Source: Cycas panzhihuaensis (lineage: Eukaryota > Cycadophyta). From it: 64,000 bases of DNA. The position numbers were made by a program, and so were the translations under genes. The stretch is from positions 220,293,741-220,357,740 of the forward strand of contig CM041465.1 of assembly GCA_023213395.1 (NCBI GenBank). Direction: 5' to 3'. Below, piece after piece: positions 10,819 through 22,525 of this stretch. The number at the start of each line of letters is the position of its first letter. Position 1 is the first letter of the stretch. Below the pieces are notes generated by a model, which did not search any database, had not been told where the DNA came from, and worked only from the letters and a program-made list of their open reading frames with translations.

Positions 10819-13174
10819 ACCAAAAAATTACCTCTAAAAATGATTGTTTGAAAGATAAAGTGCTTGAAATAGTGTTAACAAATCATTAAAAATTGGTAAT
10901 AAGAGAGGTACTCAAAGGTAATTAAGATTTATCCCACATTAACATTATAACTTAGACAAATGTCCTAATTAGGACTCAACCACCTTTAAAAGTAAATTTT
11001 TGTATTAGTGAGAGATTACAAACTAAAATCTGGCTAGTTTATATAAGGGATATCACACAAGAAGCCCAAAACTAGTGCCAACTTTGATCATAAAAAAGTT
11101 ATATTAAATAACTTCAAGAAAATTAATGTTTTAACCACTCAGTAGAGGATAGAAAAAAGAATCTAATGCTTTGGGCAAGACTCAAGTTTGACATAAGATG
11201 GCCAAGATATACATTAAAATGTCTAAGGAAAAATTAATTTTTTAACACAAAAGGCTCAAAGAAATTTTATATCAAATTAAACCACTAAAAAGTATATCAA
11301 ATAGAAAAGAAATATGGTCATATGACCACTCTTTTCATTTAGGTGGGAATGTACTTTATCTTAAAGTTGATAGAACTAAGATCTAACTTTGTTGGTGATA
11401 ATTATGGCTACTAATTTAGAGATAGCTAGTAATTTAAAAAAAACTTCTTTGAAAATGAATTAGCCCCTTTTGAAAAAATAACTCCTCATCACTTGAATGA
11501 AGCTGTATGACTTGCTCACTTTATGACTAAGGGGGCTATGAGACAATAAAACTCAATAGCCTTTAATATATAATTAAATTTTTCTCAAAAAGAATGCATA
11601 CATAGTAACTCTTTCTAGCATAAATAGAGACGTAAATATAAGAGTACATTAAGGGTTGTCCTTCAATTAATGATATAAATATCATTGAATTATTCAATCG
11701 CAAGGATCATGTATAGTAGCTAATATAACTACAAGTTGTAGAGAGCAAGTCAATGGAGGTAGACACAAATGGAATTAAAGTAAGAATGATGCAAATCAAG
11801 ATACATATTAAGAGAAAAAATGGCACCAAAAAAGATCTTTAATTTGGGAACATGATATTTAAAATCATATAGGAAATCGACATTTTTTGCACTATGGTTC
11901 TATCATTTCTCGAACCTTCTATAATTCCTTCTATTGTAACATCAATTATTCAAGTCAAACACTCAACCTACAACCCAAATCCATCTTCCACGGGATCAAC
12001 TATAGTGATTATTTTACCGCATAGAATGAGATGAGGTTATTCCTTTAAAAAATAAATCCATGTCAAATAAAAAGTCTGCAAAAAATACAATTACATGTAA
12101 AACATTTCAAACATATTAATAAATAGGGTGTAAATGTATATTAACAATTTTAATATCTCATGGGAAGTATTGCAGCCATTGGGAGGAGAGATGCATAAAG
12201 AAGAAAACCTAGTCAATATATTCTACCATATATTTTATGAGACCTACTTTTGAGTGGCAAGTGACTTAATGACTGAGCAATGAAAAATACTTATTTGATG
12301 GATGATCAAGTTCACACAGGAGTAGAACATTAACACAATTATGGATGTAAAGGCAAGATGTAAATAAAAGAGATAAAGATAGAAATAAAATATAGAAAAA
12401 AAGAATGCATATGTAGTCCATGCAAAGAAGGAGATGAAGTATTAAATGAGTGTAAATACTGTTTAAAGAAACCTACTTTTCCTTTTGATGATTTACTTAT
12501 ATCTCTATCCAGGAGCAAGTTTTCACACATCTTCTAATCATGCTCAATCTTCATGGGCCTCTATTTTACTACAAATTCTCATGAACACCATGGATGAAAG
12601 CTTTAATCCATAGGCTTACGAACTTACCCATGATAGATTGGGACCCTCTACTTATTCAATGATGGTGTGTAATCTTTCTCTAGTGTGTTTACAAGCCTGT
12701 ACTCTTAGCCCTATGATTTATTATAGTTTGTGATCTACTATGATCTATAATCTTTGATGGGGACAATCTAAACTTAGCAATGACCTAGAGAGTATCTATC
12801 AAGTAACTATAGAAGAGATATCCAAGTTCTTCAAAGACAATGAAAAGAATTTATCTTCAAAGGCATTAGTTAGAAAGAAGATTTAGATCTTCAACAAGCA
12901 AGAGAATACAACTTTGTGATTGTTCCAAGTAGAAGATCAATTGTATAGTGGAAGAGCTTGCATAAAGCTACAGTAATACAAATACTTAAAGAAGAAATGT
13001 AAATGCACAAATAAACAAGAGATTGTACATATACCAGTGGTGTGTGTGACAGACTCCTCACAACTCCTTCTTGGATGGCTTTTTGGGTGTGGCTCTAAAC
13101 TCTTTAGTAATGACTCTACATGCCTAGTGTTACCTTTTGTAAATAGGGAAGATAGTTTCAAATGCCTAGATAGA
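10819..13174 (-). other. Element 1 leader, no recognised gene
   Basis: About 2.35 kb between primer site and gag. It lacks the leader module shared by A, B, F1 and F2. Short ORFs at 12339-12530, 12937-13161 and 13037-13234 have no recognisable similarity. The 13035-13110 part is less AT-rich, but I could not assign it. Confidence 0.5.
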
Positions 13175-13188
13175 GCTTTAATACCAAA
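13175..13188 (-). other. Element 1 primer binding site
   Basis: The minus strand reads TTTGGTATTAAAGC immediately after the LTR, close to the initiator-Met tRNA complement TGGTATCAGAGC. Confidence 0.85.
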
Positions 13189-13515
13189 TGATGGAATCGA
13201 GGGATATAGGGAACATAATGAGAATGCAAAATGAGTTAACCATCAACTTGTAAGAGTAGTGGTATTGATGAATACGAAGGTTTTAGACCTTATGAATAAA
13301 TAAGTGGAACTTGATTAAGATGTGGCACACCACTCAATGTCCACCATCGATTGGCATTGACAAATGCCAGATAAGCTACCACCAAGATCTAACAAAGTGC
13401 AGTTAGGATTTGACATAGAGCCTCCATGATATCTCTGCCAATCTTAGGTTATCACCCCGATGTGGGTAATCAAACCAAGGTAGATACTAGCCCTAATATG
13501 GGCATTAATCCAACA
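13189..13515 (-). repeat. Element 1 5' LTR
   Basis: On the minus strand it begins TGTTGGATTAATGCCC and ends TTCCATCA. It pairs with 622-959. Confidence 0.88.
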
Positions 13516-14650
13516 CTCATGCATCTTAGTGCATATGGAGTGCTAGCAGTTTTGGTATGGTTTGCACGTTTCATTATTTCAAGTTCATGGGCCATTTATT
13601 AATTTTCATAATCATTCCCATACTAAAGTAAATTCAAAATAAATAATTGCAATGGAAGAAAATCATTCTTCAAAAGGAAACCAAATTTTCATTCCTAGGT
13701 TTTTCCCTAACCTTATTTAATATCCATGTTTCATTCATTTTTCCATTAATTATATATCTATAAAATTAGTATAAAACATAAATGATCATAATTTCATTTT
13801 TAATAAATCATGTAAAATGTTGTTTCATCATTTAAAACTAATCATGTACAATCTTAATGGCTCATTTTTCATATTCCATAGTTCATTCAATATTAAGCAT
13901 AGTTTCTCATGACTTAGTTATTATTTAATGTAATTTTTCCATCCATAATCCATCAAATGGTAGTAGCAGTAGTTAATGGCATAATAAAACCTCTTTTCTA
14001 TAAATTTTCTATGCTCTTCATCATAAAACACTTTGAATTGATGACTTGTTTCACAAGAATTTCCTATAGGGTCTACCTATCTCCATTGGCCTCATAACTA
14101 TTATAAAACTTATAAGAGTAGAGGATTGTATAAATAAATCCTATACGGACATACATTAGCCTAAACAAGTTATATAGTTATTCTTTGTCTTATATAGATT
14201 ATTCATAAGTAGCATGATCTATTTTGATAGCCATATATACTTATTGAGCTTTAAATGAGGTTGTACAAATCTATAGTAGGCACATAGAGTTTGCTCATAA
14301 TAATATCATTATTATAGTTCTATACAAACCTATTTTAGGACTATACAATCTATTTTAAGGTGATAAAGCCTCATAAAAGTTGTATAATCTTTATATATAA
14401 TGTACTACATGTTAGGTCTCAAACTTACATGTAGAGTAGACTTTGATCAAATTTTACAAATGAATAATTGTATTAAACAAAAAAATAATGCACATGATAG
14501 TTATGGTGCTTTAGCTACTCTATGAATATATATTTTAGTGACATCCTCCATGGTTAATTAATGATGGATGGTAAACTTAGATAAAAGACTCTTTCTCCTA
14601 ACTCTCATCAAGCTCCTCATTTTTTCTCCTCTTGCTCTAATACCTTTAAG
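13516..14650. other. AT-rich stretch without recognised feature
   Basis: No domain, RNA gene or clear repeat pair is visible. A loose family of short phrases, CTATACAA(A/T)CTATTTTAGG, recurs around 14260-14350. Its left end carries the same CATCTTAGTGCA motif type as 1-621. Confidence 0.35.
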
Positions 14651-14892
14651 ATGCTTATGTGATAGAATGATGATTTCCCTTACTTGTCATTTGTTTATAT
14701 AGTAGGAACCCTTTGAAAAAAGACATATTTAAGATAACTTATGGAGGACTCTTTGAAAGAAACACTCTTAATTGATAAATGAGAAACCACTTTTCATTCT
14801 TATCTTCTATTGGTTGTCTTAAGGTTAACTCACTACTTGGGCCTACTTGACTCTCCTTGGATAAGTTTGTGGTCAATTTATGTATTGTGACA
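14651..14892 (-). repeat. Probable Gypsy H 3' LTR (left end uncertain)
   Basis: On the minus strand a purine run AGTATGGAAGAGA is followed by TGTCACAATAC, a typical LTR start. A TATA-like CTATATAAACAAATGAC lies near 14700. Near 14636 the minus strand reads GGTATTAGAGCAAGAGG, which resembles a primer site. No partner LTR was found, so the left boundary is a guess. Confidence 0.4.
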
Positions 14893-15334
14893 TCTCTTCC
14901 ATACTTTGAGAGATCATTATCTCTAATTAGACTTGCTTATATTATAAATATGGTCAATTCCCATGTGGCCTCTCCAATAAGTCTTTCATACCATTTGACT
15001 ATATATTATACTATTTTTTAGTATTATAGTTATTATATCTAGTATTTTAATTGGATCATTAATCACTTGTTCAACTTGTTTCACATTAATATATATTAGC
15101 AACTCATTATTAAATTTAGATAAAAGGCTTTTAAGAAAACTAGCATGGAATATTAAATGCATTTTAACATATAGGGGTAATTGTAGTTTATATGTAGTGT
15201 TATTTATCTTTTCTACTATTTAAAATGGGAAATAATATTATGGGGATAATTTGGTGTATTTTCTTATGGAAAGATATGAGTTAGGTTTGATCCATAAATA
15301 CATTATATCTCTTACCTCAAAAGTTTTAAGTACT
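14893..15334 (-). pseudogene. Gypsy H integrase C-terminus and chromodomain
   Basis: The minus strand gives the Ty3/Gypsy integrase tail: KYTKLSP, then a GPF-like YYFPF, YKLQLP, and IFHASFLK, matching the family's KLxPRYxGPF, YRLxLP and VFHVSxLK. A chromodomain piece follows (VKWYERLIGEATWE near 14960-14998). The chromodomain, which targets insertion by binding chromatin marks, places it among plant chromodomain-bearing Gypsy elements. The rest of the element is missing: the sequence jumps at about 15335 into Copia C. Confidence 0.8.
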
Positions 15335-15709
15335 CTATTTTGGTATATATTGTAAAAAAATAAAGCACAATAGAGTGGCTAGTATCATTTCAAAATTTGA
15401 ATATTTATTATGCTTGAATTCATGAAACAATTCATAACTATTTCCTATATAAATAAGATCATCAACATAAAGTTCAATAATCAAGATAAAATTATGAGTA
15501 GTCTTCACATATAAATTTAGAACTAATGGACTTTTCTAAAATCCTTTGTCTTAAAAATACATATCAATCCTAGAATACCATGCTCTTGGAGCTTGTTTCA
15601 GTCCATATAAAAATTTCTTCAATTTACACACTAAATTTTTACTTCCTTATAATTTGAAATTGAAGGAATATTATATTAATATTAATATTATAATATGACA
15701 AATATATGA
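15335..15709 (-). pseudogene. Copia C reverse transcriptase fragment
   Basis: The minus strand shows [12 protein letters not shown]-like sequence in a shifted frame (near 15590) and an intact ELYVDDLIYIGN catalytic motif near 15445-15478, with both Asp residues. It breaks off at 15335 against the Gypsy H fragment. AT-rich filler at 15660-15709 precedes element A. Confidence 0.75.
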
Positions 15710-16046
15710 TGTATTTATAATGGATTAATGGACCCCTAGTGTAATTTAATCATATTGGATAGTGGGATTAAGTCCACCTCTTATGCCATTAAGTTAGCCT
15801 ATCCTATTACATTGTAACCTTGGTGGAAGGCTATAAATATTGCCCCGCATACTTGTACATTTATGTTGATTTATGATTAATGCAAAAACTCTACATATGA
15901 GAGAGAGCCTATGGTGTGGCAAATTCATTTGTATATTTGCATGTTTATTTGTTCTATCTATTTGCTTGTTATATTGAATATTTATCAATGTTTTGATCAC
16001 TATTCTTGAATCAGGGTACACGTATATAGATCCTAACATCTTCACA
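15710..16046 (+). repeat. Copia A 5' LTR
   Basis: It starts TGTATTTATAATGG and ends ATCTTCACA. It shares the GCTATAAATATTGCCC segment, a likely TATA box at about 15830, and GCTTGTTATATTGAATATTTATC with 22195-22525. Confidence 0.88.
15828..15842 (+). promoter_or_regulatory. TATA-like box in Copia A 5' LTR
   Basis: GGCTATAAATATTGCC is conserved in both LTRs (22312-22327 in the 3' copy). It lies some 210 bp before the LTR end, a normal place for the LTR promoter. Confidence 0.55.
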
Positions 16047-16061
16047 TGATATTAGAGCTTG
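16047..16061 (+). other. Copia A primer binding site
   Basis: TGATATTAGAGCTTG follows the LTR directly and matches the initiator-Met tRNA complement TGGTATCAGAGCTTG at 13 of 15 positions. Confidence 0.85.
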
Positions 16062-17625
16062 TATGTGCCTGATTTGAAGTATTTTGGTGATTTAAAGCTC
16101 ATTTGCTTCATTTCTTTCATGTGTTTGGCAAAAAATTGAGTTTTATACAATTTTGTAATAAAAATAAAGCTAGTTGGAGTTGATTTTAGCCTGTTACAAT
16201 AGTTTGTTCACTTATTTACACTCATCTAAGGTTTGGATCTAAGTTTTTTAAAGAAAATAAATGAAAAATCATGTTTTTCATTCACTATAACCCTAATATT
16301 AATCATTTCTTCTTGTTGGATCTTTATTTATCCTTTTGGCAGCTCTAAACCCATTATTACTTCTTGTTAGAAGAGATTTCAGATGGTTTTAAGTTTTATT
16401 TTGCTTAATTCGGCTCTCACAACCCCTTATACTTCCACAACTTCATTCTCTGCAATATAATCTTTCTTTTTTAAAATTCCACAGTACATCTCATCATTGA
16501 GTCCCTTTTTCTAAACTTTTATCTTATTCTAAGGCCATTTAATCCTCTATTAAGGTTCTTCACTTCTCCTTTAGTCACCTATTTTTGCGCATAAGTCACA
16601 TAAGCCTTAAAAAATATACTTATGTTATTTCTGTGATATCTTTATAATCATTTATTTGATTTACAAACTATTTAAAGTATTAAAAATTTGATTCAAATAT
16701 CTACAATTTAGGATCAAATTTAGCCAGATTTAGAGCTAATTTGAAGGAGATATTATCTACTCAAGTTAACCTTTATGTTTAAGTTATTTGAACTTTATTT
16801 TTTAATATTTAAACGCATGTTTTAGTTTCATTGAGGTTCTTTTGCTAGATTAGGTTATGGCTTATTATTGTTAGCTATTTAATTCTAATTTTTGAGGCTA
16901 ATTAGATGCATGGTAATGTCTCATATATAAGTGTTACTTTTGAAAGGTTGAAGAAGTTAACTCTCAAAGCTTGGCCAATCAAGAGCATTCTAAACTTACC
17001 CTTATTATTTCAATTTACTTTATTTCCTTTTCATTTCATTTATTACTTTAAAAAGAACCTCTTACATGTAAGAAACTCACTTAAAAAATTAAATTTTCAT
17101 ATTAAAAAAGATAACTCTCAAATTAAACCCCCATTTCTAGCCTTGCAAGGGGAATGGTTAGGACCCTTGAAGTTACCACCATATACATGCCCTTAACCTA
17201 CTCATATTGGATGAGGAACGTCATTGGCTATTAGGTGTAATAGGTGGCAGGCTAAGGTGGAAACCCTATCTTTTATAGTTTGGAGACCAGTCTAGACCCA
17301 AGGGGGTGAGTACCTTGGTTTGTAAGTTATCACCACTAGATCTGTCATTTAGTATAAGACTAGCATAGGTGGGAAAATAAATCAAGGGAGTCTTAGGACC
17401 TTCTTTGTAGCCCACATCTTGAGGTATATTGAGCCCTTGATTTGAGGTACCAGTATAGTGGGTCCCTAGTTTGTAACTTGTAAGCAAGCACCATTAAACA
17501 AGATAGGAACCAAGAGCTTTCCTGGAGACCCTTTGCCTTAGAATTTTAGATTAGAAGCCACTTAGCTAGATTAGTACCTCATCACATAAAAACTTTAAAA
17601 ATATCAAACATAAAAACCTTTCAAA
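16062..17625 (+). other. Copia A leader containing shared module (17130-17585)
   Basis: The first kilobase is AT-rich with no recognised cargo. From about 17130 the sequence matches the leaders of B (25905-26345) and, inverted, F1 and F2. Landmarks are GGACCCTTGAAGTTACCAC, AGTTTGGAGACCAGTCTAG, GTACCTTGGTTTGTAAGTT, CCTTCTTTGTAGCCCACATC and TACCAGTATAGTGGGTCCC. Open frames here differ between copies, so conservation is at RNA or DNA level. Confidence 0.75.
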
Positions 17626-18865
17626 CATGGCATTTCTAATACTTTTTTTTAATAATATCAAACTCAATGGCATTAATAACTTTATACCATGGAAAAAGCA
17701 ATTCAAAATCTTGCTCATCATGAATGAATATTAGGCCTACGTCAATGGGGACATACCCATGCCTAAGCCTACTCATGATCTTAATGACTCTAGTAAAAAT
17801 ATTCCACCTGATCCTATAGCCTTAGCTATTTACCATGCCTTTTACTGAAAACATTACGAATTATTTGACCAAAGTTAAAGCCATTAGAAACTAATTAATT
17901 ATCCTTAGTGAGCCACCTTTTGACCATGTTTTAACCTCAAGCATTATAAACATTCTACCCATTGAATACAACTCCTTTGTCTCCAAGTTATATGATAACT
18001 ACTCCAAGATAGATTCATAACCTTTAAGGGGCTCTTGCTTTGAGAAGAAAATATTCTCAATCAACTAGAGGTGACATCGACATCTGACTTAGCTCTTGCC
18101 TTTGTAGCTTAAAACTAAAAAAGGATAAGACTATTAATAGAGTAGCCTAATAACTTAGTCAGTAACAAGATCTAGCTCAAATCTTGGACTCTCTCTCTAT
18201 ATCATAAGGGTCATATCAGTAACTAACTTAGCAACATCTTATTGGCACCTCCTCCTCCTCCTGTCTAAATTGGTAGTCTCAATAGTCATAGCATCAACCA
18301 TAGGGACAATCTCAAAAGAATCAATAAGGCAAACAAAATGTCACCGCCTTTACTATGGAAAATCAAGACACTTAGTTGTTAAATACAAGAGAAGAGAAGT
18401 TGATTTACAACTCTTATAAAACTAAGAGAGCCAAGCATATGGGCCAGTTTATCAATAACCACCCCACATTTATCAACAAGGAGCACCCACATACCATTAA
18501 GGAGGTCCTAATTATAATCAACAAAGACAAGGAGTTTCTTTTCAACAAGGAGGACCATGCCCTCCTCAAGGATGCCCTTTTCCACAATAAGGAGGCCTTT
18601 ATTAATAATAAGGTGGCACTATTCAACACCTAGTAGGCCCCTTTTACCCACAAGAGGGGCCATCATATCAACTTCAAGGCCAATTCTATTAGTAGAATTA
18701 GAATCCAAGGCCTACATAAGGACAAAGACCTTAAAATAGATAATGGTTCTAAAATAGGAATTAAAGGAACTAATAATATAATCAACAACAAGATGGCAAT
18801 ATGGGAGATGGTTAGGACTCCTCCTCCCATAACCTATTTTTTATAGCACTATCCTCATAGCTTGA
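17626..18865 (+). pseudogene. Copia A gag
   Basis: The gag begins with MAFLI or similar near 17628 and NNIKLNGINNFIPWKKQFK, the usual Copia gag start with a Trp-Lys core. It continues through a region with stops to a low-complexity tail at 18376-18700 made of repeats such as FINKEH, FLFNKED and FHNKEAFINNK. The same tail type occurs in F2 (52239-52523). No good zinc knuckle is visible, so its RNA binding may have depended on the basic tail. Confidence 0.7.
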
Positions 18866-19255
18866 TAAGACCACATGGCTCATTGATTTTGGTGCAACAA
18901 GACATATGATAGGTTCTAAGAAAATATTGGGAGAGACCCAATCAATCAACACTCAAATGGTCATATTTGGGAATAATATGACTTATACTATGACCAAATT
19001 TACTAGGGAAGAAATTGTATTGAAGGACTCCAATATTAGACACCACATCAGTAATGCATTCCTTATACCCAGTATAAAGATGAACCTACTTTCCATTAGC
19101 CAAAGGGATAAGCAAAACTTAGATATCCTCTTTAGCTAGGGTATTTACAGAATTACTAATCATGCTACAAGAAAACTTGTGGCCATAAGACATGAAGATG
19201 GTGGCTTATATAGGTTAGATGATGTCCATCTTACCACTACTCCTTAACATGAATC
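18866..19255 (+). pseudogene. Copia A protease and pre-integrase
   Basis: WLIDFGATRHM near 18870 corresponds to the Copia protease WxxDSGAxxHM, with the Ser after Asp replaced by Phe. The frame 18906-19139 continues with the KDSNIRHHISNAFLIPSIKM and NLLSIS pre-integrase pattern. A stop at 19137 and further shifts follow. Confidence 0.8.
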
Positions 19256-19369
19256 TTGCTTAATGGCCAACACAACTAAATGTGATAAGGGGAAGGATGT
19301 AATTGAGGGAGAGTCTCCTTACATATAAGAACTAGGAGAATGATCTTATTCAAAAGATGAAATGATTAC

Positions 19370-20310
19370 AAACAGATCCAAAGACCACCTATAGCATCAA
19401 TGCCTAGGTCATTTGAATATGTAAAGCTTGTACCTCATGTCTAGGCTCAAAATGGTATATGAACTATCTAAAATTAAGAGATACTAGAATATATGTGAGG
19501 CCTACCTAAAGGGAAAGTAGAAAAGAAAAAAATTCCCTTTTAAGAATGTATGGAGAGCTTCACAACCATTAGAGTTGGTTTATTTTAACATTTGTGGGCT
19601 TATGTCTATCTAATCTTTCAATGGTAACTGGTATTTCATCACCTTCATAGATGACTTCTTAAGGAAAGTATGGGTCTACTTCTTGAGAAAATAAATATCA
19701 AGCCCTAAATAGATTCAAAGAGTTCAAAACTATTACTAAAAATAAAAGTGGGATACGAATCAAGACCCTTAGATTTGATAATAGTGGGAAGTATATTTCA
19801 AATTAGTTTAATAACTTTTGCAAAGAACATGGCATCTAGCATCAATTTTCTGCTCCTCACACACCTTAGTAAAATGGTGTAGTTGAAAGGATGAAATAGA
19901 CGTTGATTAACAAAGTAAAAGTCATGCTTAATGCTACAAACCTTACCATCAAATTTTGGGTCAATGCCATTTCCATGACTGCTTACCTAACCAACATAAG
20001 TCCCATAGTTATGGTTAGAAACATTACTCCCAAAGAAGCTTAGTCAGGTCAAAAACTATCTATAGCTCACTTAAGGATCTTTGGATGCACAACATACAAA
20101 TATATCCTAAAGGATAACTAAAAGAAGCTTGATGACAAGAGCCTTAAGTGCATCTTCCTTGGCTATATACCTAGTTTCAAAGCTTATAAAGTCTTTGACA
20201 TAGTTGGTAACCAAGATTATATGATACATGATGTAATCTTTGTAGAAGAACCACAGGAACTGATTATTCCTCAACTTAAGATTGTAACAGAAGGTGAAGT
20301 TGGTGTGTCA
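19370..20310 (+). pseudogene. Copia A integrase
   Basis: The zinc-binding region shows HQCLGHLNM (near 19392) and a cysteine pair reduced to CEAYLKGK. The core has FNICGLMS, where the first catalytic Asp reads Asn, then FIDDFLRKVWVYF (near 19650), LRFDNSGKY (near 19768) with the second Asp kept, and GVVERMK (near 19880) with the Glu kept. It ends with KLDDKSLKCIFLGYIP near 20130-20170. Several stops and one shift around 19700 break it. Confidence 0.85.
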
Positions 20311-20599
20311 TAAGTGACCCTCAGAAAAACTTTGGAGCAACCTATACTAGCTTACTTCTACACTCTTGGTCCAGCATCAATTGTAACAGCTTCTTTGTCA
20401 TCCACTCAAGCAAGCATAAACTTGCCTCCCATTTTAATTAATGATCTTCAGGTAGAAGCCACCAACTTTCAACCACCTCCTATGTTGGTATAATAGCTTT
20501 TAAAGGATGAACCTCCTCTTCCTACAACTACAAAAAGGCCTTCTAAGATTAAACGTTATACTAACTTTACCCTCATGGCATGCGTACTTAAAACTCCTG

Positions 20600-21440
20600 A
20601 GCCTTTTACATTTGAGGAGGTAGTCAAAGACTAAACATGGAAAGTAGCTATGGATGAAGAGATAAATTCTATCTTAAAAAATAACACTTAAGAGCTAACT
20701 GAATTGCCACTAGGGAAGAAAGTAGTTAACTATAGATGGTTATATAAGATAAAGTTCCATGTAGATGGTACTATAAAGTATCATAAAACTCGCCTTATTG
20801 TAAGAGTTTTTAAATAGTAGGAAGGAATTAACTATGATGAGACCTTTACATTAGTATCTAACATGACCACATTCCATTTGGTTATGTCCCTAGTAGCCTA
20901 ATTTAGATGGCCTATTTACCAAATAGATGTGAAGAGTGCTTTTCTCAATAAAGAGCTTAAAGAAGAGGATTTCTTGAAAGAATCCCTAGGCTATATTATT
21001 CTAGGATAAGAACACTTAATCTACAGACTTAAGAAAGCCCTTTATAGACTTAAGTAGGTACCATATGCTTGGTATGAAAGGTTGGATGCATTTCTCACTT
21101 AGCATGGATTCAATCATTTATCTTCTAACCATGATCTCTACATTTAGGTTAGAGACAATTTGATCACCATCATTATACTTTATATGGATAACCTTACTAT
21201 CATTGGCAATAATACAAATGGAATTTCTTGGCCGCAATCATAGTTAAAGAGTAATTTTGAGATGACTGACCTTGGCCTACTCCACTACTTCCTTGGAATT
21301 AAAGTTTGGCAAGAACTAGAACACATCCTCCTGACTCAAACGGAGTATGCCAATGAACTCTTAGAAAGATTTAGGATGATAGATTGTAAACCTGCACTAA
21401 TTCCCATGTAGATAAGAACCAAGTTAAACCTAGATGAACA
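20600..21440 (+). pseudogene. Copia A reverse transcriptase
   Basis: Landmarks in order: EINSILKNNT near 20660, KVVNYRWLYKIKF near 20725, the [11 protein letters not shown] region with the first catalytic Asp (near 20920), LYRLK near 21045, and YMDNLTIIG near 21183, where the YVDD box has become YMDN. The thumb follows as LGLLHYFLGIKVWQE near 21275. Stops are frequent. Confidence 0.85.
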
Positions 21441-21459
21441 AGGAAAACCTTTTGATCCC

Positions 21460-22125
21460 ACTTTGTATTGGTAGTTAGTTGGGGGTCTCATCTATCTCAC
21501 TCATACTTGCCCTAACATCTCATATGCAGTAGGGATTTGCTCCAAGTATATGTCATAACCTAAAGTATCTCATTGGAAAGTAGCCACTAGGATCCTCGAA
21601 TATATATGTGGCACTCATCAGTTTGGCCTTGAGTACAATAAGATTGAATCACCTATTCTAAAGGGACATGCAGATGTTGATTAGCTTGGTTGCTAGGATA
21701 CATGCCATTTAACTTTAGGCTATTATTTTGATATGAACTTGGCTGTAATTTCTTAGAGTTATAAAAAACAACCAACTACTACTTTCTTATCAACTGAAGT
21801 TAAATACAGAGCAGTTATCCATGCCACTATAGAGTTGATTTAGTTTAGAAGGATTCTTATTGAGCTTGGACTTCAGCAAACTTCACCAACCATCCCATAT
21901 TGTGACAATTAGAGTGTGTTAAAGATGATGAAGAATCTTGTATTCTAAGCTAGAACCAAGAACATTGAGGTCCACCATCACTTCATACATGAGCATGTTC
22001 AAATTAGAGAAGTTGATCTTGTCTACCATCCTACTAAAGACTAGATTATGGATATCTTCACTAAAGCACTTGGTAAACCAATGTTTGAACAGTTTAGATT
22101 TGACTTCGGCATTTGAAGAAATGAA
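21460..22125 (+). pseudogene. Copia A RNase H
   Basis: Frames give LTHTCPNISYAVGICSKYM, GHADVD with the first catalytic Asp, FLSTEVKYRAV carrying the Glu, IPYCDN with the next Asp, and RTKNIEVHHHF with the terminal Asp lost or shifted. It ends IFTKALGKP near 22050-22080. This is the Copia RNase H set in order. It is inactive because of stops at former Trp and Gln codons. Confidence 0.82.
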
Positions 22126-22194
22126 GTTGTTATTAAGGAAAGATGTTAAAACTTTATAATATCTCCTCAATTTCTTCTCATTTATGTAAAGTAA

Positions 22195-22525
22195 TGTTTA
22201 TAATATATTAATAGACCATTGATGTGATTTAATCATATTAGATAGTGAGGTTAGGTATCTTTCTTATGCTATTAAGTTAGCCTATCCCATTACATTGAAA
22301 CCTTGGTAGAAGGTTATAAATATTGCCCTACATGATTGTATGTTTATGTTGATTTATGATTAATGTAGAAGCTTTGCCTGAGAAAGCCTATGGTATAGTG
22401 AATTCACCTATACATTTGCATGCTCATTTATTGTATCTATTTGCTTGTTATATTGAATATTTATCAATATTTTGATCACTATACTTGAATCAGGATACAC
22501 ATATATAGATCATGATGTTTTCACA
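22195..22525 (+). repeat. Copia A 3' LTR
   Basis: It pairs with 15710-16046 and ends GTTTTCACA. Confidence 0.88.

Larger units (their letters stand above)
622..13515 (-). mobile_element. Element 1: Ty1/Copia LTR retrotransposon, minus strand, split by element 2
   Basis: Two related direct repeats (622-959 and 13189-13515) bound decayed Copia gag, protease, integrase, reverse transcriptase and RNase H regions read leftwards. The right LTR is followed by a tRNA-iMet primer site and the left one is preceded by a polypurine tract. The five bases outside are TTCAT (617-621) and CTCAT (13516-13520), a target duplication with one mismatch. Element 2 (1364-7023) lies inside the RNase H region, so the element's own length is about 7.2 kb. 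All frames carry stops. Its gag is the same type as that of element B, and both LTR pairs begin TGTTGGAT. Confidence 0.9.
15710..22525 (+). mobile_element. Copia A: nearly full-length plus-strand Copia
   Basis: LTRs of 337 and 331 bp bound, in order, primer site, long leader with the shared module, gag, protease, integrase, reverse transcriptase and RNase H. This gag-pol order with integrase before reverse transcriptase defines Copia. Many stops (mostly TAG and TAA at former CAG, CAA and TGG codons, which fits cytosine deamination) inactivate it. No clear target duplication: TATGA lies left and TAAAT right. Its gag tail is most like that of F1 and F2. Confidence 0.9.

Noticed and set aside
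13037-13234. Frame in element 1 leader as a possible captured gene
   Set aside because: It runs across the primer site into the LTR and resembles no protein I know.
18414-18629. Leu- and Ser-rich minus-strand frame
   Set aside because: Shadow of the repeat-rich gag tail of Copia A on the plus strand.
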